Below are positions 40,105-51,258 of a DNA stretch of 64,000 nt, piece by piece. The notes below the pieces were generated by a model. That model was not told where the DNA came from. It did not search any database and was given only the letters and a program-made list of their open reading frames with translations. Source of the DNA: Pseudomonas caspiana (lineage in GTDB: Bacteria > Pseudomonadota > Gammaproteobacteria > Pseudomonadales > Pseudomonadaceae); assembly GCF_002158995.1 (NCBI RefSeq), contig NZ_LOHF01000007.1, forward strand, positions 1 to 64,000. Reading direction: 5' to 3'. Numbering within the stretch: the stretch's first letter is position 1; each line of letters opens with the position of its first letter. The position numbers were made by a program, and so were the translations under genes.

Positions 40105-40136
40105 AAAAAGCCCCGACGTTTCCGCCGGGGCTTTTA
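40105..40136 (+). terminator. Bidirectional intrinsic terminator between convergent genes
   Basis: AAAAAGCCCCG and CGGGGCTTTT form a stem with flanking A and T runs. It could end both the DUF748-DUF2845 transcript and the convergent BON gene. Confidence 0.88.
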
Positions 40137-40240
40137 ATGACCACATCCTTGTGGTCCTTCGCATGAACCTTTCCAGAATCAGCGGTTACCCATCCAGGTT
40201 ACCCGCCAATCCTTTTACTCGTTCAGCGATGAATGTCTGA

Positions 40241-40591
40241 TTACTCAGCTTTCAGAGCTTCAGCGGTAACGCCTTTAACGCCTTTGATTTTCTTGGCGAT
40301 GGCAACAGCTGTAGTTTTTTGAGTTTCGGTTACTTTAACCTCGGAGGACAGGGAAACCACGCCGTTCTTGGTTTCTACCTTGATGTCCGAACCTGGGATG
40401 CCTTTTTCGGTCAGCAGATCAGCTTTAACCTTGGTGGTGATCCAGGTATCAGAAGTGTCTTGTTTCACTTCTTGAGTAGTGGTGTTAGCAGCTACAACCA
40501 TTGGGGTAGCGGAAGTCTGAGCGAAGGCAGCGTTGGCCATAGTCAGAGTCAGTGCAGTAGCGGTGGCAGCAGCAATAGCGAACTTCTTCAT
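40241..40591 (-). CDS. Periplasmic BON-domain protein (OsmY-like)
   Basis: This 116-residue secreted protein has a Sec signal (MKKFAIAAATATALTLTMA, cleavage after AFA) and one BON domain (about 45-115: DTWITTKVKADLLTEKGIPG, then VVSLSSEVKV). BON proteins are thought to bind membranes or lipids and are often osmotically or stress induced. The ATG at 40591 has Shine-Dalgarno AGGAG 8 bases upstream. It sits alone between a terminator and pnp. Confidence 0.9.
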   Translation of the reverse strand: MKKFAIAAATATALTLTMANAAFAQTSATPMVVAANTTTQEVKQDTSDTWITTKVKADLLTEKGIPGSDIKVETKNGVVSLSSEVKVTETQKTTAVAIAKKIKGVKGVTAEALKAE

Positions 40592-40830
40592 ACGAGTAAC
40601 TCCTGTTTTTCTCAGAAACTGCGCCAGCAAGTGGCAGCAGGGTTACTGGTATATATCGCAAGCGGTGTGCCAGTTTATCGCGAAGAATAATATCTATATA
40701 AATCAATAAGTTACTGAATTATCTAATTTCCGGAATCGTGCAGATTGCCCGCTCGCCCATACTTTCGCGTGCAAGATGCATGCTTTACCCACATCGCAAC
40801 AAAGTTCCGTAACTACTTAATTACACACAT

Positions 40831-40859
40831 AAAAAAAGGATCCCGAAGGATCCTTTTTT
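40831..40859 (-). terminator. Terminator of pnp
   Basis: AAAAAAAGGATCC-CGAA-GGATCCTTTTTT is a perfect stem with A and T flanks, 22 bases after the pnp stop. Confidence 0.93.
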
Positions 40860-40880
40860 CACAGCTTACTGATCGATAGA

Positions 40881-42986
40881 TCAGACGCCCGATGCTTTTG
40901 CAGCGGCAACGTCTTTGATCGACAGCTTGATACGGCCACGGTTGTCGACGTCCAGTACCAGCACTTCGACTTCCTCGCCTTCTTTCAGGATGTCAGTCAC
41001 TTTCTCAACGCGAGCATCGCTCAGCATGGAGATGTGAACCAGGCCGTCCTTGCCAGGCAGGATGTTGACGAATGCGCCGAAGTCGACGATACGCTCAACC
41101 TTACCGACGTAGATCTTGCCAATCTCAGCCTCAGCGGTGATACCCAGAACGCGCTGACGTGCTGCCTCAGCTGCTTCCTTGGTTTCGCCGAAGATCTTGA
41201 TCGAGCCGTCGTCTTCGATGTCGATCGAAGCTTTGGTCTCTTCACAGATCGCACGGATGGTCGCGCCGCCTTTACCGATAACATCACGGATTTTGTCGGT
41301 GTCGATTTTCATCGCGATCATGGTCGGAGCGTTTTCCGACAGTTCGGTACGCGACTGACCAATGATCTGGTTCATCTGGCCGAGGATATTCAGGCGCGCT
41401 TCAAGGGCTTGGCCCAGAGCGATTTCCATGATTTCTTCGGTGATGCCTTTGATCTTGATGTCCATCTGCAGCGCGGTAACACCTTTGGCGGTACCCGCTA
41501 CTTTGAAGTCCATGTCACCCAGGTGGTCTTCGTCACCCAGGATGTCGGTCAGGATGGCGAACTTCTCGCCTTCTTTAACCAGACCCATGGCGATACCGGC
41601 AACAGGAGCCTTCATCGGTACACCAGCGTCCATCAGTGCCAGGGAAGCACCGCAAACGGAAGCCATGGAGCTGGAACCGTTGGACTCGGTGATTTCCGAA
41701 ACGATACGGATGGTGTACGGGAACACGTCAGCAGCAGGCAGCATGGCCTGAACCGAACGACGAGCCAGACGGCCGTGACCGATTTCACGACGACCAGCGC
41801 CGCCCATACGACCACACTCGCCCACCGAGAACGGAGGGAAGTTGTAGTGCAGCATGAACGGGTCTTTTTTCTCGCCTTCGAGGGTGTCGAGCAACTGTGC
41901 ATCACGTGCAGTACCCAGAGTGGCAACAACCAGTGCCTGGGTTTCGCCACGGGTGAACAGAGCCGAACCGTGAGTCTTCGGCAGAACGCCGACTTCGATG
42001 TTCAGCGGACGCACAGTGCGAGTGTCGCGACCATCGATACGTGGCTTGCCGTTAACGATGTTTTCGCGAACGGTGCGGTATTCGATTTCGCCGAAAGCCG
42101 CTTTGACTTCGCTGGCAGACGGGCTGCCTTCTTCAACGGCCAGTTTGGCAACGATCTGATCTTTCAGCTCGCCCAGACGCGCATAGCGGTCAGCTTTGAC
42201 AGTGATGGTGTAAGCCTGCGAGATCGCGTCGCCGAATTCGGCACGGATAGCGCCCAGCAGCGCAGTGGCTTCTGGCTTGGCTTCCCAGGCCCAGGTAGGC
42301 TTGGCAGCTTCGGCGGCGAGTTCTTTGACAGCCTTGATCACCGACTGGAATTCGTCGTGGGCAAACAGTACAGCGCCCAGCATCTGGTCTTCGGTCAGCT
42401 CTTTGGCTTCCGATTCAACCATCAGAACGGCTTCTTCGGTACCGGCTACGACCATGTCCAGGCTCGAAGCCTTCAGTTGCTCATAAGTCGGGTTCAGCAG
42501 GTAACCGGTGCTTTCGTGGAAAGCAACGCGAGCAGCGCCAATCGGGCCGTCGAAAGGAATGCCGGAAATAGCCAGGGCAGCCGAAGTACCGATCATCGCA
42601 GCGATGTCCGGATCGGTTTTCTTGCTGGTGGAAACGACGGTGCAGACAACCTGCACTTCGTTCATGAAGCCTTCTGGGAACAGCGGACGGATCGGACGGT
42701 CGATCAGGCGCGAAGTCAGGGTTTCTTTTTCGGAAGGACGGCCTTCACGCTTGAAGAAGCCACCAGGGATTTTACCTGCAGCGTAGGTTTTTTCCTGGTA
42801 GTGCACGGAAAGAGGGAAGAAGCCTTTGCTTGGGTCTGCTGTCTTGGCGCCGACCACAGTCACAAGTACGGTGACGTCATCGTCAACGGTGACCAATACA
42901 GCACCAGAAGCTTGACGGGCAATACGGCCAGTCTCGAGGGTTACGGTCGATTGACCGAATTGAAATTTCTTGATTACCGGGTTCAC
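40881..42986 (-). CDS. pnp: Polynucleotide phosphorylase
   Basis: This 3'-5' phosphorolytic exoribonuclease is a core of the RNA degradosome. The 701 residues have two RNase PH domains (about 1-230 and 310-545, the second with [18 protein letters not shown]), a KH domain ([18 protein letters not shown]) and an S1 domain ([18 protein letters not shown]). It is preceded by rpsO, the conserved arrangement, with potential autoregulatory hairpins in the 173-base spacer. Its products join those of pcnB in RNA turnover. Confidence 0.98.
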   Translation of the reverse strand: MNPVIKKFQFGQSTVTLETGRIARQASGAVLVTVDDDVTVLVTVVGAKTADPSKGFFPLSVHYQEKTYAAGKIPGGFFKREGRPSEKETLTSRLIDRPIRPLFPEGFMNEVQVVCTVVSTSKKTDPDIAAMIGTSAALAISGIPFDGPIGAARVAFHESTGYLLNPTYEQLKASSLDMVVAGTEEAVLMVESEAKELTEDQMLGAVLFAHDEFQSVIKAVKELAAEAAKPTWAWEAKPEATALLGAIRAEFGDAISQAYTITVKADRYARLGELKDQIVAKLAVEEGSPSASEVKAAFGEIEYRTVRENIVNGKPRIDGRDTRTVRPLNIEVGVLPKTHGSALFTRGETQALVVATLGTARDAQLLDTLEGEKKDPFMLHYNFPPFSVGECGRMGGAGRREIGHGRLARRSVQAMLPAADVFPYTIRIVSEITESNGSSSMASVCGASLALMDAGVPMKAPVAGIAMGLVKEGEKFAILTDILGDEDHLGDMDFKVAGTAKGVTALQMDIKIKGITEEIMEIALGQALEARLNILGQMNQIIGQSRTELSENAPTMIAMKIDTDKIRDVIGKGGATIRAICEETKASIDIEDDGSIKIFGETKEAAEAARQRVLGITAEAEIGKIYVGKVERIVDFGAFVNILPGKDGLVHISMLSDARVEKVTDILKEGEEVEVLVLDVDNRGRIKLSIKDVAAAKASGV

Positions 42987-43081
42987 GGTTTCCTACCTTC
43001 TTTGTGGCTCTTGGGGAACTGGTTTCTTGCGAATTCTTGGGCGGTGCGGGGAATCGGCCCCACGACTGTCCAGATACAACT

Positions 43082-43123
43082 AGAGGCTGGGAGCCTGCCA
43101 GCCTTACCGAAATAACCGGTAAG
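43082..43123 (-). promoter_or_regulatory. Hairpins in the rpsO-pnp spacer
   Basis: Two inverted repeats (CTTACCG/CGGTAAG and GGCTGG/CCAGCC) lie between rpsO and pnp. In E. coli an RNase III-cut stem here mediates pnp autoregulation; an equivalent role is inferred, not shown. Confidence 0.4.
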
Positions 43124-43159
43124 ACGACGGCAGACAACCAACCTCTATCTGAGTCGTTA

Positions 43160-43429
43160 TTAGCGACGCAGACCCAGACGACCGATCAGGGCGCTGTAAC
43201 GGCTAACGTCCTTACCTTTCAGGTAATCCAGCAGCTTGCGACGCTGGTTTACCATACGGATCAGACCACGACGCGAGTGGTGATCTTTACCGTTGGCCTT
43301 GAAGTGGCCTTGCAGTTTGTTGATGTTGGCGGTCAGCAGTGCAACTTGCACTTCTGGCGAACCAGTGTCACCAACAGCTTGCTGGTAGTCGGTTACGATC
43401 TGAGCTTTTTCTTCAACGCTGAGTGCCAT
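43160..43429 (-). CDS. rpsO: 30S ribosomal protein S15
   Basis: S15 binds 16S rRNA early in 30S assembly. The 89 residues are the standard length, with the conserved [20 protein letters not shown] and [20 protein letters not shown]. It lies between truB and pnp, as in many proteobacteria. A hairpin-prone region at 43450-43473 precedes it. Confidence 0.98.
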   Translation of the reverse strand: MALSVEEKAQIVTDYQQAVGDTGSPEVQVALLTANINKLQGHFKANGKDHHSRRGLIRMVNQRRKLLDYLKGKDVSRYSALIGRLGLRR

Positions 43430-43571
43430 GTGGGCAATCCTTTTATCAGGAAACCGTTCCGAAGAGCGGTTTCAACAGGCCAAGGGCAAACCCTTGTATT
43501 AAAAGATGAGGAATGACCGTGCCTGTTAACAGCCATCCTCTCCCGGATCATTCACATGACCCGAGGTTCGG

Positions 43572-44489
43572 TCATTCTGACCGAATCAAACGACGTGGCG
43601 CGATCCGCCCGTCTTCGCTCACTTCACCGATACCGATGAAGCGACCATTGTGATCCTGCACCCGAACCATGCCGAACTGCGGCGCATCCGGTGCCCTTAC
43701 TGGCTGACCATGCAACCAGTAAAACGAACTGTGTTCCGAAAACTGCAATAACGGCCAGTCCTGCAAACCGCTGTCCGATGGCATCAGGAAGCGATCAACC
43801 GCTTCATTACCGCCGTCGGCGTGCACCTGCTCCAACTCTTCCAAGGTGACCGTCTGGGTCAAGCTGAAAGGTCCGGCCTGTGTACGACGCAGTTGCGCGA
43901 CATAAGCACCGCATCCCAGTTTCTCACCAATGTCTTCAACCAAGGTACGTATATATGTACCTTTGCTGCAATCGACCGAGAAGCGCGCAGTGTCTGCATC
44001 ACTTTCGAGCAATTCCAGGCGCGCAATAGTAACAGAACGCGGTTCACGCTCCACTACTTCCCCGGCACGGGCGAGCTTGTAGAGCGGCTGCCCGTCACGC
44101 TTGAGCGCGGAGTACATCGGAGGTATCTGACTGATTTCACCGCGAAATTCAGGCAAAACCGCCTCGATATCGGCACGACCAACGGTCACAGGACGCGTCT
44201 GTAAAACCTCACCTTCGGCATCGCCGGTAGTCGTGGTTTTACCCAGCTGCGCCAAAGTTTCGTAGGACTTGTCTGAATCGAGCAGGTATTGCGAGAACTT
44301 GGTGGCCTCACCAAAGCACAACGGCAGTACGCCGCTGGCCAACGGATCGAGGCTGCCAGTGTGACCAGCTTTCTCGGCATTGAGCAACCAACGCACCTTC
44401 TGCAAGGCGGCGTTGGAAGTGAAGCCCAAAGGTTTGTCGAGCAGGATGATCCCACTGACGTTACGACGAATGCGCTTGACCTGAGCCAC
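43572..44489 (-). CDS. truB: tRNA pseudouridine-55 synthase
   Basis: TruB converts U55 in the T-loop of tRNAs to pseudouridine. The 305 residues have the catalytic Asp in [20 protein letters not shown], then [20 protein letters not shown] and the C-terminal PUA-like domain (from about 250). It lies 3 bases after rbfA. Confidence 0.97.
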   Translation of the reverse strand: MAQVKRIRRNVSGIILLDKPLGFTSNAALQKVRWLLNAEKAGHTGSLDPLASGVLPLCFGEATKFSQYLLDSDKSYETLAQLGKTTTTGDAEGEVLQTRPVTVGRADIEAVLPEFRGEISQIPPMYSALKRDGQPLYKLARAGEVVEREPRSVTIARLELLESDADTARFSVDCSKGTYIRTLVEDIGEKLGCGAYVAQLRRTQAGPFSLTQTVTLEELEQVHADGGNEAVDRFLMPSDSGLQDWPLLQFSEHSSFYWLHGQPVRAPDAPQFGMVRVQDHNGRFIGIGEVSEDGRIAPRRLIRSE

Positions 44490-44492
44490 GCC

Positions 44493-44906
44493 TTATTCCT
44501 CGTTGCTTTCTGGCTTGGTGCTTTGCGGCGCGTCACCGGCATGCTGACCGTCTTCGGCGACAGCGCGCTCGATCAGTGCCGACAGGTGCGCACCACGGAC
44601 GACGCTTTCGTCATAGTGGAAGTGCAACTGAGGCACGCTGCGCAGCTTCATTTCACGGGCCAGTTGCATACGCAGGAAGCCAGCAGCGGAGTTCAGCACT
44701 TTGATGGTCTGCGAGATTTCTTCGGCACTGTCCTGACCCATGACGGTCATGAAGATCTTGGCATGACCCACATCACGACTGACATCAACAGCGGTGATGG
44801 TGACCAGACCGACACGCGGGTCCTTGATTTCGCGACGGATCAGTTGAGCCAGCTCACGCTGCATCTGATCGCCAATGCGTTGGGTACGGCTATATTCTTT
44901 TGCCAT
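44493..44906 (-). CDS. rbfA: Ribosome-binding factor A
   Basis: RbfA is a KH-fold 30S maturation factor that binds 16S rRNA and helps cold adaptation. The 137 residues begin [19 protein letters not shown], contain [20 protein letters not shown] and [13 protein letters not shown], and end in a short acidic tail. It is separated from infB by 161 bases that contain a strong hairpin. Confidence 0.97.
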   Translation of the reverse strand: MAKEYSRTQRIGDQMQRELAQLIRREIKDPRVGLVTITAVDVSRDVGHAKIFMTVMGQDSAEEISQTIKVLNSAAGFLRMQLAREMKLRSVPQLHFHYDESVVRGAHLSALIERAVAEDGQHAGDAPQSTKPESNEE

Positions 44907-44961
44907 GGTTTTGCTACCTGATACTGACCGGGGGCGAAACCCTCGCGGTCTGAAAGCGGCA

Positions 44962-44995
44962 AACGCCCGGCCTGACAGATGTCGGACCGGGCGTT
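44962..44995 (-). promoter_or_regulatory. Hairpin between infB and rbfA
   Basis: AACGCCCGG and CCGGGCGTT form a 9-bp stem, extended imperfectly, without a T-tract on the minus strand. It may be an RNA-processing or stability element; function is inferred. Confidence 0.45.
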
Positions 44996-45067
44996 GCGTG
45001 TTGAGCCCATGACAGGGTCTGCGGCATTTGCATGCGAAGACCTGCCATGGCTCCTATATCTCGCGAC

Positions 45068-47584
45068 TTAGAGGCTGCGAGCCACTTGGACCTTCTCGAA
45101 GACTTCGATCTTGTCACCGACTTTGACGTCGTTGTAGCTCTTGACGCCAATACCGCATTCCATGCCGGCACGAACTTCGGAAGCGTCATCCTTGAAGCGA
45201 CGCAGGGATTCCAGCTCGCCTTCGAAGATAACGATGTCTTCACGCAGTACGCGAATCGGACGGTTACGGAAGACAACGCCTTCGATAACCATGCAACCAG
45301 CGATCGCGCCAAACTTCGGCGAACGGAACACGTCACGTACTTCAGCAACACCGAGGATATTTTCCCGAACGTCGCTGCCAAGCATACCGGTGAGGGCTTT
45401 CTTGACGTCTTCGATGATGTCGTAGATCACGTTGTAGTAACGCATATCCAGACCTTCCTGCTCGACGATCTTGCGAGCGCCAGCATCGGCACGCACGTTG
45501 AAGCCGAACAGTACAGCGTTGGAAGCCAGCGCCAGGTTAGCGTCGCTCTCGGTGATACCACCGACACCGCCGCCGACTACGCGCACTTGCACTTCGTCGT
45601 TACCCAGGCCGTTCAATGCGCCCTGCAGAGCTTCCAGAGAACCACGGACGTCGGATTTGAGGACGATGTTAAGCGTCTTCTTCTCTTCCTGCCCCATGTT
45701 CTCGAAGATGTTCTCCAGCTTGCCAGCGTGAGCACGGGCGAGTTTGACTTCGCGGAACTTGCCTTGACGGAACAGAGCCACTTCACGGGCTTTCTTCTCG
45801 TCGGCAACTACGCTCATCTCGTCACCAGCGTCCGGTGTACCGTCCAGGCCGAGAATCTCGACCGGAATGGCTGGACCTGCTTCCTTGATTGGCTTGCCGT
45901 TCTCGTCGAGCATGGCGCGAACGCGGCCATAGTTCGAACCAACCAGCACCATGTCGCCCTGACGCAGCGTACCGTCCTGAACCAGAACAGTAGCGACCGG
46001 ACCACGGCCCTTGTCGAGACGCGACTCAACAACAACACCACGGCCAGGAGCCGAAGGTGTTGCAGTCAGTTCCAGGACTTCAGCCTGCAACAGAACTGCT
46101 TCGAGCAGGTCGTCAACACCGGTACCCATCTTCGCGGAGACCGAAACGAACGGCGTTTCACCGCCCCACTCTTCGGAGGTCACGCCGTGAACCGACAGTT
46201 CACTGCGGATGCGGTCCAGGTCAGCGCCCGGCTTGTCGATCTTGTTCACTGCGACAACCAGTGGAACACCGGCAGCCTTGGCGTGTTGCACGGCTTCGAT
46301 GGTCTGTGGCATCACGCCGTCATCAGCAGCAACGACCAGAATCACGATGTCAGTCGCCTTGGCACCACGAGCACGCATTGCGGTAAACGCGGCGTGACCC
46401 GGGGTATCGAGGAAGGTAACCATGCCGCGTTCGGTTTCAACGTGGTAAGCACCGATGTGCTGAGTAATGCCACCCGCTTCGCCAGCAGCAACCTTGGCAC
46501 GGCGGATGTAGTCGAGCAGGGAAGTCTTACCGTGGTCAACGTGGCCCATTACGGTCACAACCGGAGCACGGGAGAACGTTTCACCTTCGAACTTCAACGA
46601 TTCTGCCAGGGAGTCTTCCAGGGCAGTGTCGCTGACCAGGGTCACTTTGTGGCCCAGCTCTTCAGCAACCAGTTGAGCAGTTTCCTGATCCAGAACCTGG
46701 TTGATGGTGGCAGGAGTGCCCAGCTTGAACATGAACTTGATGATCTCAGCTGCCTTGACCGACATTTGTTGTGCCAGGTCGCCGACAGTGATGGTCTCAC
46801 CGATTTTCACGTCACGAACCACAGGGCCGGTAGGGCTCTGGAAACCGTGAGCATTACGCTTCTTCAGCTTGGCCTTGCCACGACCACCACGACGGAAGCC
46901 ATCGCTTTCTTCATCAGTGGTACGCGGAGCAACGCGTGGCGCTGGAGCTTTCTCTTTAACAGAGGCGCGATGCGGAGCGTTCTTGCGATCGCCATCACCA
47001 CCACGAGCGTTGCGATCATCGCTACGCGGTTTGTCCGGACGACGCTGTTCGTCACGTTTGCGTACTTCAGCAACCGGAGCTGGAGCAGGGGCAGCAACAG
47101 GTGCTTCCTGAACAGGTTCGGCAACCGGCGCTGGCGCTGCTGCTTCAGAAGCAACGGCGGCAGGAGCTGAAGGCTGATTACGCGCTTCTTCTTCGGCGCG
47201 GCGCTTGGCTTCTTCTTCAGCCTTTTGACGTGCAGCATTTTCTACGGCGCGACGTTCATCAAGCTCGCGCTTGCGCTCGGCCTCGATTTCTTCCGGGCTG
47301 CGCTGCACGAATACTTTCTTCTTGCGTACTTCAACGCTGATGCTTTTGCTGCCAGCAACACGCAGGGTGCTGGTGGTTTTACGCTGCAGCGTGATCTTGC
47401 GTGGTTCTTCCACTTTCGCCTTGTGGCTGCTTTTCAAGTGAGTCAGCAACGATTGCTTCTCACTTTCAGTCACTTTTTCTTCGGCGGCGGTGTGCGGCAG
47501 ACCTGCCTCACGCATCTGCTGCAACAGGCGCTCTACCGGTGTTTTGACCTCATCGGCCAGTTGTTTCACCGTGACTTGCGTCAT
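45068..47584 (-). CDS. infB: Translation initiation factor IF-2
   Basis: IF-2 is the GTPase that brings fMet-tRNA to the 30S subunit and promotes subunit joining. The 838 residues include the N-terminal IF2_N domains, a Lys/Arg/Ala/Glu-rich linker (about 90-240), the G domain with [20 protein letters not shown] and NKID, and C-terminal domains for 50S and initiator tRNA. The initiator tRNA gene is about 2.2 kb upstream in the same gene block. Confidence 0.98.
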   Translation of the reverse strand: MTQVTVKQLADEVKTPVERLLQQMREAGLPHTAAEEKVTESEKQSLLTHLKSSHKAKVEEPRKITLQRKTTSTLRVAGSKSISVEVRKKKVFVQRSPEEIEAERKRELDERRAVENAARQKAEEEAKRRAEEEARNQPSAPAAVASEAAAPAPVAEPVQEAPVAAPAPAPVAEVRKRDEQRRPDKPRSDDRNARGGDGDRKNAPHRASVKEKAPAPRVAPRTTDEESDGFRRGGRGKAKLKKRNAHGFQSPTGPVVRDVKIGETITVGDLAQQMSVKAAEIIKFMFKLGTPATINQVLDQETAQLVAEELGHKVTLVSDTALEDSLAESLKFEGETFSRAPVVTVMGHVDHGKTSLLDYIRRAKVAAGEAGGITQHIGAYHVETERGMVTFLDTPGHAAFTAMRARGAKATDIVILVVAADDGVMPQTIEAVQHAKAAGVPLVVAVNKIDKPGADLDRIRSELSVHGVTSEEWGGETPFVSVSAKMGTGVDDLLEAVLLQAEVLELTATPSAPGRGVVVESRLDKGRGPVATVLVQDGTLRQGDMVLVGSNYGRVRAMLDENGKPIKEAGPAIPVEILGLDGTPDAGDEMSVVADEKKAREVALFRQGKFREVKLARAHAGKLENIFENMGQEEKKTLNIVLKSDVRGSLEALQGALNGLGNDEVQVRVVGGGVGGITESDANLALASNAVLFGFNVRADAGARKIVEQEGLDMRYYNVIYDIIEDVKKALTGMLGSDVRENILGVAEVRDVFRSPKFGAIAGCMVIEGVVFRNRPIRVLREDIVIFEGELESLRRFKDDASEVRAGMECGIGVKSYNDVKVGDKIEVFEKVQVARSL

Positions 47585-47611
47585 GCACTTCTCTCCTCAG
47601 GCCGCGCCTAA

Positions 47612-49093
47612 TTACTCGAACCAGTGGGCTCGGGCGGCCATGATCAACTTGCCGGCACGAATATCATCAATGCCGTCGATGTCGAGCAGATCGTCAATAG
47701 ACTGCTCGGCCAGGTCTTCGCGGGTAATTACGCCGCGCACCGCCAGTTCCATCGCCAAATCCTTGTCCATACCCTCAAGTGAGAGCAGGTCTTCGGCCGG
47801 ATGGGCGTCTGCCAGCTTTTCCTCTGTAGCGATGGCTTTGGTCAACAAACGATCCTTGGCCCGAGCACGAAGCTCGTTGACGGTTTCCTCGTCAAAGCCG
47901 TCGATGTTGAGCATCTCCTCCACCGGTACATAGGCAATCTCTTCCAGGCTGGTGAAGCCTTCATCTACCAGCACTTGCGCCAGATCTTCGTCGACTTCCA
48001 GCTCGTCGATGAAGTTGCGCAGGATGTCGCCGGTTTCTGCTTGCTGCTTGGCCTGGATGTCCGATTCGGTCATCACGTTCAGGGTCCAGCCAGTCAACTG
48101 GCTAGCCAAACGCACGTTCTGACCGCCACGACCAATGGCCTGCGCCAGGTTGTCGGCACCGACCGCGATGTCCATTGCATGGGCGTCTTCATCAACAATG
48201 ATTGCCGCCACTTCAGCAGGGGACATCGCGTTGATGACGAACTGAGCCGGATTGTCGTCCCACAGGACGATATCCACTCGCTCGCCACCCAGTTCGCCCG
48301 AAACAGCCTGAACTCGCGAACCACGCATGCCGATACAGGCGCCTTGCGGGTCGATTCGTTTGTCCTTGGAGCGAACAGCGATTTTTGCACGCGAACCCGG
48401 GTCACGAGAGGCAGCCATCACCTCGATCAGACCTTCAGCGATTTCCGGCACTTCAATGCGGAAAAGCTCGATCAGCATCTCTGGCGCCGTACGCGACAGG
48501 ATCAGCTGCGGACCACGGTTTTCTGTGCGAATTTCCTTCAGCAGCGCCCGCAGACGGACACCTACACGGAAGGTTTCGCGGGAAATAATGTCTTCACGAG
48601 CCAACAGCGCTTCGGCGTTGTTACCCAGGTCAACGATGACGTTGTCACGCGTGACCTTCTTGACAGTGCCGGAGATGATTTCGCCCAATCGTTCACGATA
48701 GGCGTCAACCACTTGCGCACGCTCGGCTTCACGAACTTTCTGCACAATGACTTGCTTGGCAGTCTGCGCCGCGATGCGACCGAACTCGATGGATTCGATT
48801 TTTTCTTCGATCAGGTCACCGGCTACAGCGCCCGGCTTCTTTTCTTGAGCCTGATCGACAGCCAGCTCGTATGCCGGATCGTCAAGATCTTCGTCTTCGA
48901 CCACTGTCCAGCGACGGAAAGTCTCGTAGTTACCCGTGTGACGGTTGATCTCTACACGCAGCTCAACCTCATCTTCAAAGCGTTTTTTTGTAGCTGTGGC
49001 CAAGGCCAACTCTAGCGCTTCAAAAATCACATCTGCCGGAACGCCCTTTTCATTGGACACCGACTCAACAACCAGCAGTACTTCTTTGCTCAT
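47612..49093 (-). CDS. nusA: Transcription termination/antitermination factor NusA
   Basis: NusA binds RNA polymerase and modulates pausing, termination and antitermination. The ATG at 49093 ([17 protein letters not shown]) gives 493 residues; the frame is open 7 codons further upstream. The N-terminal RNAP-binding domain, S1, two KH domains ([35 protein letters not shown]) and two C-terminal acidic repeats (near 365-420 and 440-493, [20 protein letters not shown] and [16 protein letters not shown]) are all present. Confidence 0.97.
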   Translation of the reverse strand: MSKEVLLVVESVSNEKGVPADVIFEALELALATATKKRFEDEVELRVEINRHTGNYETFRRWTVVEDEDLDDPAYELAVDQAQEKKPGAVAGDLIEEKIESIEFGRIAAQTAKQVIVQKVREAERAQVVDAYRERLGEIISGTVKKVTRDNVIVDLGNNAEALLAREDIISRETFRVGVRLRALLKEIRTENRGPQLILSRTAPEMLIELFRIEVPEIAEGLIEVMAASRDPGSRAKIAVRSKDKRIDPQGACIGMRGSRVQAVSGELGGERVDIVLWDDNPAQFVINAMSPAEVAAIIVDEDAHAMDIAVGADNLAQAIGRGGQNVRLASQLTGWTLNVMTESDIQAKQQAETGDILRNFIDELEVDEDLAQVLVDEGFTSLEEIAYVPVEEMLNIDGFDEETVNELRARAKDRLLTKAIATEEKLADAHPAEDLLSLEGMDKDLAMELAVRGVITREDLAEQSIDDLLDIDGIDDIRAGKLIMAARAHWFE

Positions 49094-49152
49094 CGTACGC
49101 CTCGCCTTTCGCAAGCCATTGGATCCGCGGGATCCGCAGTATTTGGCACGTA

Positions 49153-49611
49153 TCAGTCAAACGTGGGAATAATGTTGGCCTTGTCGATCATATCGATCGG
49201 CAACAGGAACTCATGGTCTTCTACCTGCACCACAACATCCTGCTCTTCTACACCGCGCAGAAGGCCCTGAAAATTGCGTCGACCTTCGAAAGGCGAGCGC
49301 AGCTTGATCTTCACTTGTTCACCGGCAAATTTTGCAAACTGATCAATAGTGAACAGTGGGCGTTCCATGCCAGGCGAGGAAACTTCGAGGGTGTATTCAA
49401 CGGAGATGGGATCTTCAACATCAAGAACACCGCTGATCTGACGGCTCACGATGGCGCAATCGTCCACCAGCACACCGCCCTCTTTATCAATATAAACGCG
49501 CAACATTGAGTGGCGACCTTGAGCCGAAAACTCAATACCCCAGCATTCATAGCCTAGGGCCACGACCACCGGGGCCAGCAAGGCCTGCAACTCTTCTAGC
49601 TTGCTCGACAC
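49153..49611 (-). CDS. rimP: Ribosome maturation factor RimP
   Basis: RimP helps 30S assembly. The GTG at 49611 ([16 protein letters not shown]) gives 152 residues, the usual length, and has AGGGGG 5-6 bases upstream. Upstream in-frame ATG codons lie closer to tRNA-fMet and give unusual N-termini. Conserved segments are [20 protein letters not shown] and [10 protein letters not shown]. It is first of the rimP-nusA-infB series. Confidence 0.95.
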   Translation of the reverse strand: MSSKLEELQALLAPVVVALGYECWGIEFSAQGRHSMLRVYIDKEGGVLVDDCAIVSRQISGVLDVEDPISVEYTLEVSSPGMERPLFTIDQFAKFAGEQVKIKLRSPFEGRRNFQGLLRGVEEQDVVVQVEDHEFLLPIDMIDKANIIPTFD

Positions 49612-49749
49612 CTGAACCCCCTCGTGCATGTATGTGCATGCTATGCAAAATAAAAAAATGGGCGAAACGCCCATCCTTGAAACGCCGTCGAACAGCGGCG
49701 TTGAAAGTGTCCAGCTAACAAAAAGCCCCTTAAAAGGGGCTCCTTAAAC

Positions 49750-49826
<77 letters not shown>

Positions 49827-49922
49827 ACAAAGCTGGGGCGGAAGTATACGACCGATCCCTTACAGGGTCAATGTAACCTTCCACCTACAAGAAAGCCCGC
49901 AACAGCGGGCTCTCCTGATAAT

Positions 49923-50008
49923 TGGTACCGAGAAGGGGACTCGAACCCCTACACCCTATGGGCACAACCACCTCAAGGTTGCGTGTCTACCAATTCCACC
50001 ACCTCGGC
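49923..50008 (-). tRNA. tRNA-Leu (GAG)
   Basis: This 86-nt class II tRNA has a long variable arm, anticodon GAG in ACCTTGAGGT, T-loop GGTTCGAGTCC and encoded CCA. It lies upstream of tRNA-fMet in the same orientation, between secG and rimP. Confidence 0.97.
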
Positions 50009-50051
50009 AATACATCTTTGGCAGCCTCAAACTTCACTGCCTGTTGAAACC

Positions 50052-50432
50052 TTACTTCTGCTCTGGAGCTTGAGGTACGTCAGCTGGAACAGCGGCTGGC
50101 TTTTGCCCTTCGAGCACCGGAACATCATCTGCTGCCGGTTTTTGCTTCATTTCCATTACTGCTGGATCTGGCAAACCTTCCTGAGTCAGCTCGTGAGCTT
50201 TCTCTTTAGCAAAGTAACCTAACCCCAAGCTGGTTATGAAAAAAGCTGCGGCGAGTATACCAGTAAACTTACTAAGAAAGGTAGAGGAACCTTGGCTTCC
50301 GAAGACAGTATTTGATGCACCTGCTCCGAAAGACGCGCCAGCGTCCGCACCCTTACCCTGCTGCAGCAATACCAGGACAACAACGCCCAGAGCGGCCAGC
50401 AGATGAAAAACGACTACGACTGTTTCCAGCAT
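50052..50432 (-). CDS. secG: Preprotein translocase subunit SecG
   Basis: SecG is the small inner-membrane subunit that stimulates SecYEG export. The ATG at 50432 ([20 protein letters not shown]) gives 126 residues; earlier codons overlap the end of tpiA. Two membrane helices (about 2-22 and 52-72) are joined by the conserved [20 protein letters not shown]. The Gln/Pro/Ala-rich C-tail is longer than in E. coli, which is common in Pseudomonas. It starts 4 bases after tpiA. Confidence 0.95.
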   Translation of the reverse strand: MLETVVVVFHLLAALGVVVLVLLQQGKGADAGASFGAGASNTVFGSQGSSTFLSKFTGILAAAFFITSLGLGYFAKEKAHELTQEGLPDPAVMEMKQKPAADDVPVLEGQKPAAVPADVPQAPEQK

Positions 50433-50436
50433 TTTT

Positions 50437-51192
50437 TCAGTTTCCCGCGGCGCGAATAATCGCACCGAACTCAGCTGCATTCAGGGAGGCACCACCAATG
50501 AGCCCCCCATCGATATCCGGCATGCCGAACAGTTCGACCGCATTGGCCGCCTTCACGCTGCCGCCATAAAGAAGTCGCACGCCTTGTGCGACCTCAGCAT
50601 TCTCTTTCGCCAACTGCGCACGAATAGCTGCGTGCACGTCCTGCGCCTGTTGAGGCGAAGCGGTCAGCCCGGTACCAATGGCCCAGACTGGCTCGTAAGC
50701 GATTACTGCATTCGCGAGAGCATTGATGCCCAGCGCTACGATGACGCTGTCGAGCTGTTGCCCGACCACTTCAAGCGTTTTGCCAGCTTCACGCTCTTCG
50801 AGAGTTTCGCCGATACACAGCACCGGCGTAAGGCCGCTTGCCTGAGCTGCAGCGAACTTGCGAATCAGAACATCGTCGCTCTCGCCCATAATCTGGCGGC
50901 GCTCCGAATGACCCACAAGTACCAGCTTGCAACCTGCATCGGCCAATTGACTCGGCGACACCTCACCGGTCAAAGCACCCTGCCCTGCTTCGTGCGCGCA
51001 GTTCTGCGCACCCACAGAAATTGACTTGCCTTGCAAACCCTCGACTACAAGGTTCACGTGCAGGCTCGACGGAAACACCGCCACATCAACACCGCCAGGG
51101 AGGACCTGCTCTGCAAGGCCCTCGATCAGCTCAGCGACGCTGGCGCGGGTACCGTGCATCTTCCAGTTACCAGCTACCATAGGGCGACGCAT
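50437..51192 (-). CDS. tpiA: Triosephosphate isomerase
   Basis: This enzyme interconverts dihydroxyacetone phosphate and glyceraldehyde-3-phosphate. The 251 residues show GNWKMHG (catalytic Lys), [13 protein letters not shown] (His), and [11 protein letters not shown] (catalytic Glu). It lies between glmM and secG, as usual in Pseudomonas. Confidence 0.98.
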   Translation of the reverse strand: MRRPMVAGNWKMHGTRASVAELIEGLAEQVLPGGVDVAVFPSSLHVNLVVEGLQGKSISVGAQNCAHEAGQGALTGEVSPSQLADAGCKLVLVGHSERRQIMGESDDVLIRKFAAAQASGLTPVLCIGETLEEREAGKTLEVVGQQLDSVIVALGINALANAVIAYEPVWAIGTGLTASPQQAQDVHAAIRAQLAKENAEVAQGVRLLYGGSVKAANAVELFGMPDIDGGLIGGASLNAAEFGAIIRAAGN

Positions 51193-51258
51193 GCTGTACC
51201 TCGTCGGTCAAAGTGGGCGCAGATGTTACCCAACAGTTTCAACACTGGCAAGCCGAAA

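Noticed and set aside
41034..43115. A 693-codon plus-strand frame opposite pnp
   Set aside because: It is antisense to a conserved gene and has no family resemblance.
45032..47170. A 712-codon plus-strand frame opposite infB
   Set aside because: It is a shadow of infB with low-complexity Thr/Val-rich translation and no motif.
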